NCBI RefSeq assembly: GCF_027580225.2
Contig: NC_073348.2
Location: forward strand, 24,672,001 to 24,736,000
Direction: 5' to 3'
From: Misgurnus anguillicaudatus
Lineage: Eukaryota > Chordata > Actinopteri > Cypriniformes > Cobitidae
Length of the DNA stretch: 64,000 nucleotides
Shown here: positions 62,848 to 64,000 of the stretch, in pieces
Position numbering within the stretch: the stretch's first letter is position 1
Layout of the letters: each line of letters starts with the position of its first letter
Made by a program: the position numbers and the translations under genes
Notes under the pieces: model-generated
What the model was told of the DNA's origin: nothing
Seen by the model: only the letters and a program-made list of their open reading frames with translations
Database searches by the model: none

Positions 62848-62990
62848 CAGTGGTTCTCAAACTTTTCAGTGTGCACCCCGCATCCCTTCATGCTCCTTCA
62901 TATATATTATTTATTTTGCTTTGAAGAGCCATCCCTTCTGCATTTGTTGAGTGTTGCTTGTTGTTTGTGCATTTAAATTCCTACAAAGTA
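62848..62990. mobile_element. CAGTGGTTCTCAAAC-type hAT MITE, copy 4, partial
   Basis: The left end CAGTGGTTCTCAAAC is clear and the next bases resemble copy 2 (GTGCACCCCGCATCCCTTCA), but the right end and TSD are not visible. Confidence 0.55.
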
Positions 62991-63357
62991 TGTTGTCCCC
63001 CAAAAGCTTGACCTATTTTTACATCCATACATCCAATGTTGGTTTCACATCCATAACACGTGTGTATTTTCTTTATATAAAACAGAAAGCACATGCATAG
63101 ACTGATATTTTTCTGATGTCTGGACTCTATCATTAGAGATTTATGAAAACATAAACAGATGGTTCAATATATTGGTTACAAAAACTTTTTTCTTTAACAT
63201 TTCTTTAACAAAAATGATTATGATAAATTATGTTTAAATTTTTGACTGAAAATGTCACATCTATTCCAGTCACACTGTAATTACATAACTATTTTAGTAA
63301 TAATTATAGTACAATAGTAATTATAAAGTAGTGTGATATATATATATAATGTAATAT

Positions 63358-63635
63358 TGGTAACACTTTACAATAAGGTTGTATTTGTTAACAATAAGTT
63401 AATGCAAAAGCTAACATGAACTTATAATTAACGATACTTCTAAAGCATTTATTAATCTTAGTTCATGTTAATTTCAGCATTTACTACTACATTATTTAAA
63501 TCAAACGTTTAAACCGTTGCACCATAAACTAACATGAATAACTGTATTGGCATTATTCTTGTTAGTTAATGTGTCTATTAATGTTTACTAATGCCACCTT
63601 GTTTTCTATATATATATATATAAATATATATATTT
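63358..63635. repeat. GGTAACACTTTACAATAAGG repeat, second copy, and (TA)n
   Basis: It starts like the copy at 52728 and continues with ATGTTAATTTCAGCATTTAC, then ends near a (TA)n run at 63607-63635. No kdm6b terminal exon was found in 62444-63760. Confidence 0.7.
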
Positions 63636-63759
63636 ATACATCATCTTTAATTTTCATGGTTTTCTGAAAAAATGTGTCATAAAATGTGATCTGATCTTCA
63701 TCAAGTTGACAAACATAATGTGTCGAAAAATAATTACACAAAAATTCTGATCTTTCACG

Positions 63760-64000
63760 TCTTTATTGAACACACTTATCAAACATTCAAAATGGCAGTG
63801 GAAAAAGTAAGTGAACCGTTACAATCAATAACTGGTTGACCCCCCCCCCCATTCGCAGCAATAACCTCAACCAGGCGCTTCCTGTAGCTGTGGATCAGAC
63901 CTGCACATCCTTGAGGAGGAATTTTAGCCCATTCTTCCTGACAGACATGCTTTAGCTTTGTCATATTCTTCCGACATTTAATGTGTATGGCCCTCTTCAA
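63760..64000 (-). mobile_element. Tc1/mariner transposase C-terminus, cut by the window edge
   Basis: The minus-strand frame contains KLKHVCQEEWAKIPPQ and then GLIHSYRKRLVEVIAANGG. This matches the end of fish Tc1-like transposases, which finish with a WAKIPP, a YRKRL and a VIAxKGG motif. The catalytic DDE part would lie beyond position 64000. A run of ten C at 63841-63850 near the C-terminus suggests slippage damage, and the reading frame runs on past the usual Tc1 end. It lies downstream of kdm6b and is probably a decayed copy. Confidence 0.75.

Noticed and set aside
62444..63760. The kdm6b terminal exon, for example AG-preceded frames at 62931, 63086 or 63136.
   Set aside because: None encodes an Ala-Pro start as expected after NFTL, and one falls within or next to a MITE. 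The exon is probably outside the window.

Overview
The window looks like vertebrate nuclear DNA from a teleost, most likely a cypriniform (zebrafish- or carp-like) fish. The reasons are one gene with many introns and GT-AG splice sites, a tRNA-derived SINE, many hAT and TTAA-target MITEs of the kind common in cyprinid genomes, long dinucleotide microsatellites and AT-rich intergenic DNA. Nothing bacterial or viral in layout is present.

The only gene I can name is kdm6b (JMJD3, the H3K27me3/me2 demethylase), on the + strand in the last 13 kb. I rebuilt 18 coding exons from a start codon at 51125 to 62443. Their lengths sum to 4,908 nt (1,636 codons) with every splice phase compatible. The short last exon was not found. 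The protein runs from a disordered Ser/Pro/Arg-rich N-terminus, through a Lys/Glu-rich helical stretch and acidic tracts, to the conserved pre-JmjC segment, the JmjC domain (HQE and distal His iron ligands) and the GATA-like zinc domain. At least one 5'UTR exon (50923-51005) precedes it, and a plausible distal promoter and first exon lie near 35.6-35.9 kb.

The first 50 kb is otherwise a layered repeat landscape. 0-3 kb: a minisatellite and a hAT MITE. 3.3-6.1 kb: a TTAA MITE whose interior has become a satellite of about 31 bp, itself hit by two other MITEs. 8-9 kb: a TTAA repeat with a hAT insertion and a palindromic MITE. 12.5-13.8 kb: a nested hAT. 17-20.3 kb: a minisatellite split by a 2.18-kb LTR-like element. 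24.3-26.5 kb: a tandem duplication with CpG-rich short repeats. 26.5-29.1 kb: a 2.5-kb TTAA element with a strong hairpin. 38-41 kb: a hAT MITE, a fold-back element and another nest. 44.9-46.9 kb: a direct duplication, then a SINE interrupted by a TA element interrupted by a TTAA element. Two stretches (minus 9769-10020 and plus 33217-33348) look like coding exons of genes I cannot name.

The most unusual signal is in a kdm6b intron (59.0-60.0 kb): an inverted pair of THAP-zinc-finger-bearing repeats in which one arm differs from the other almost only by A-to-G changes (about 44 of 48-49 substitutions), with adenines after G mostly spared. This resembles ADAR hyper-editing, but it is fixed in the DNA.
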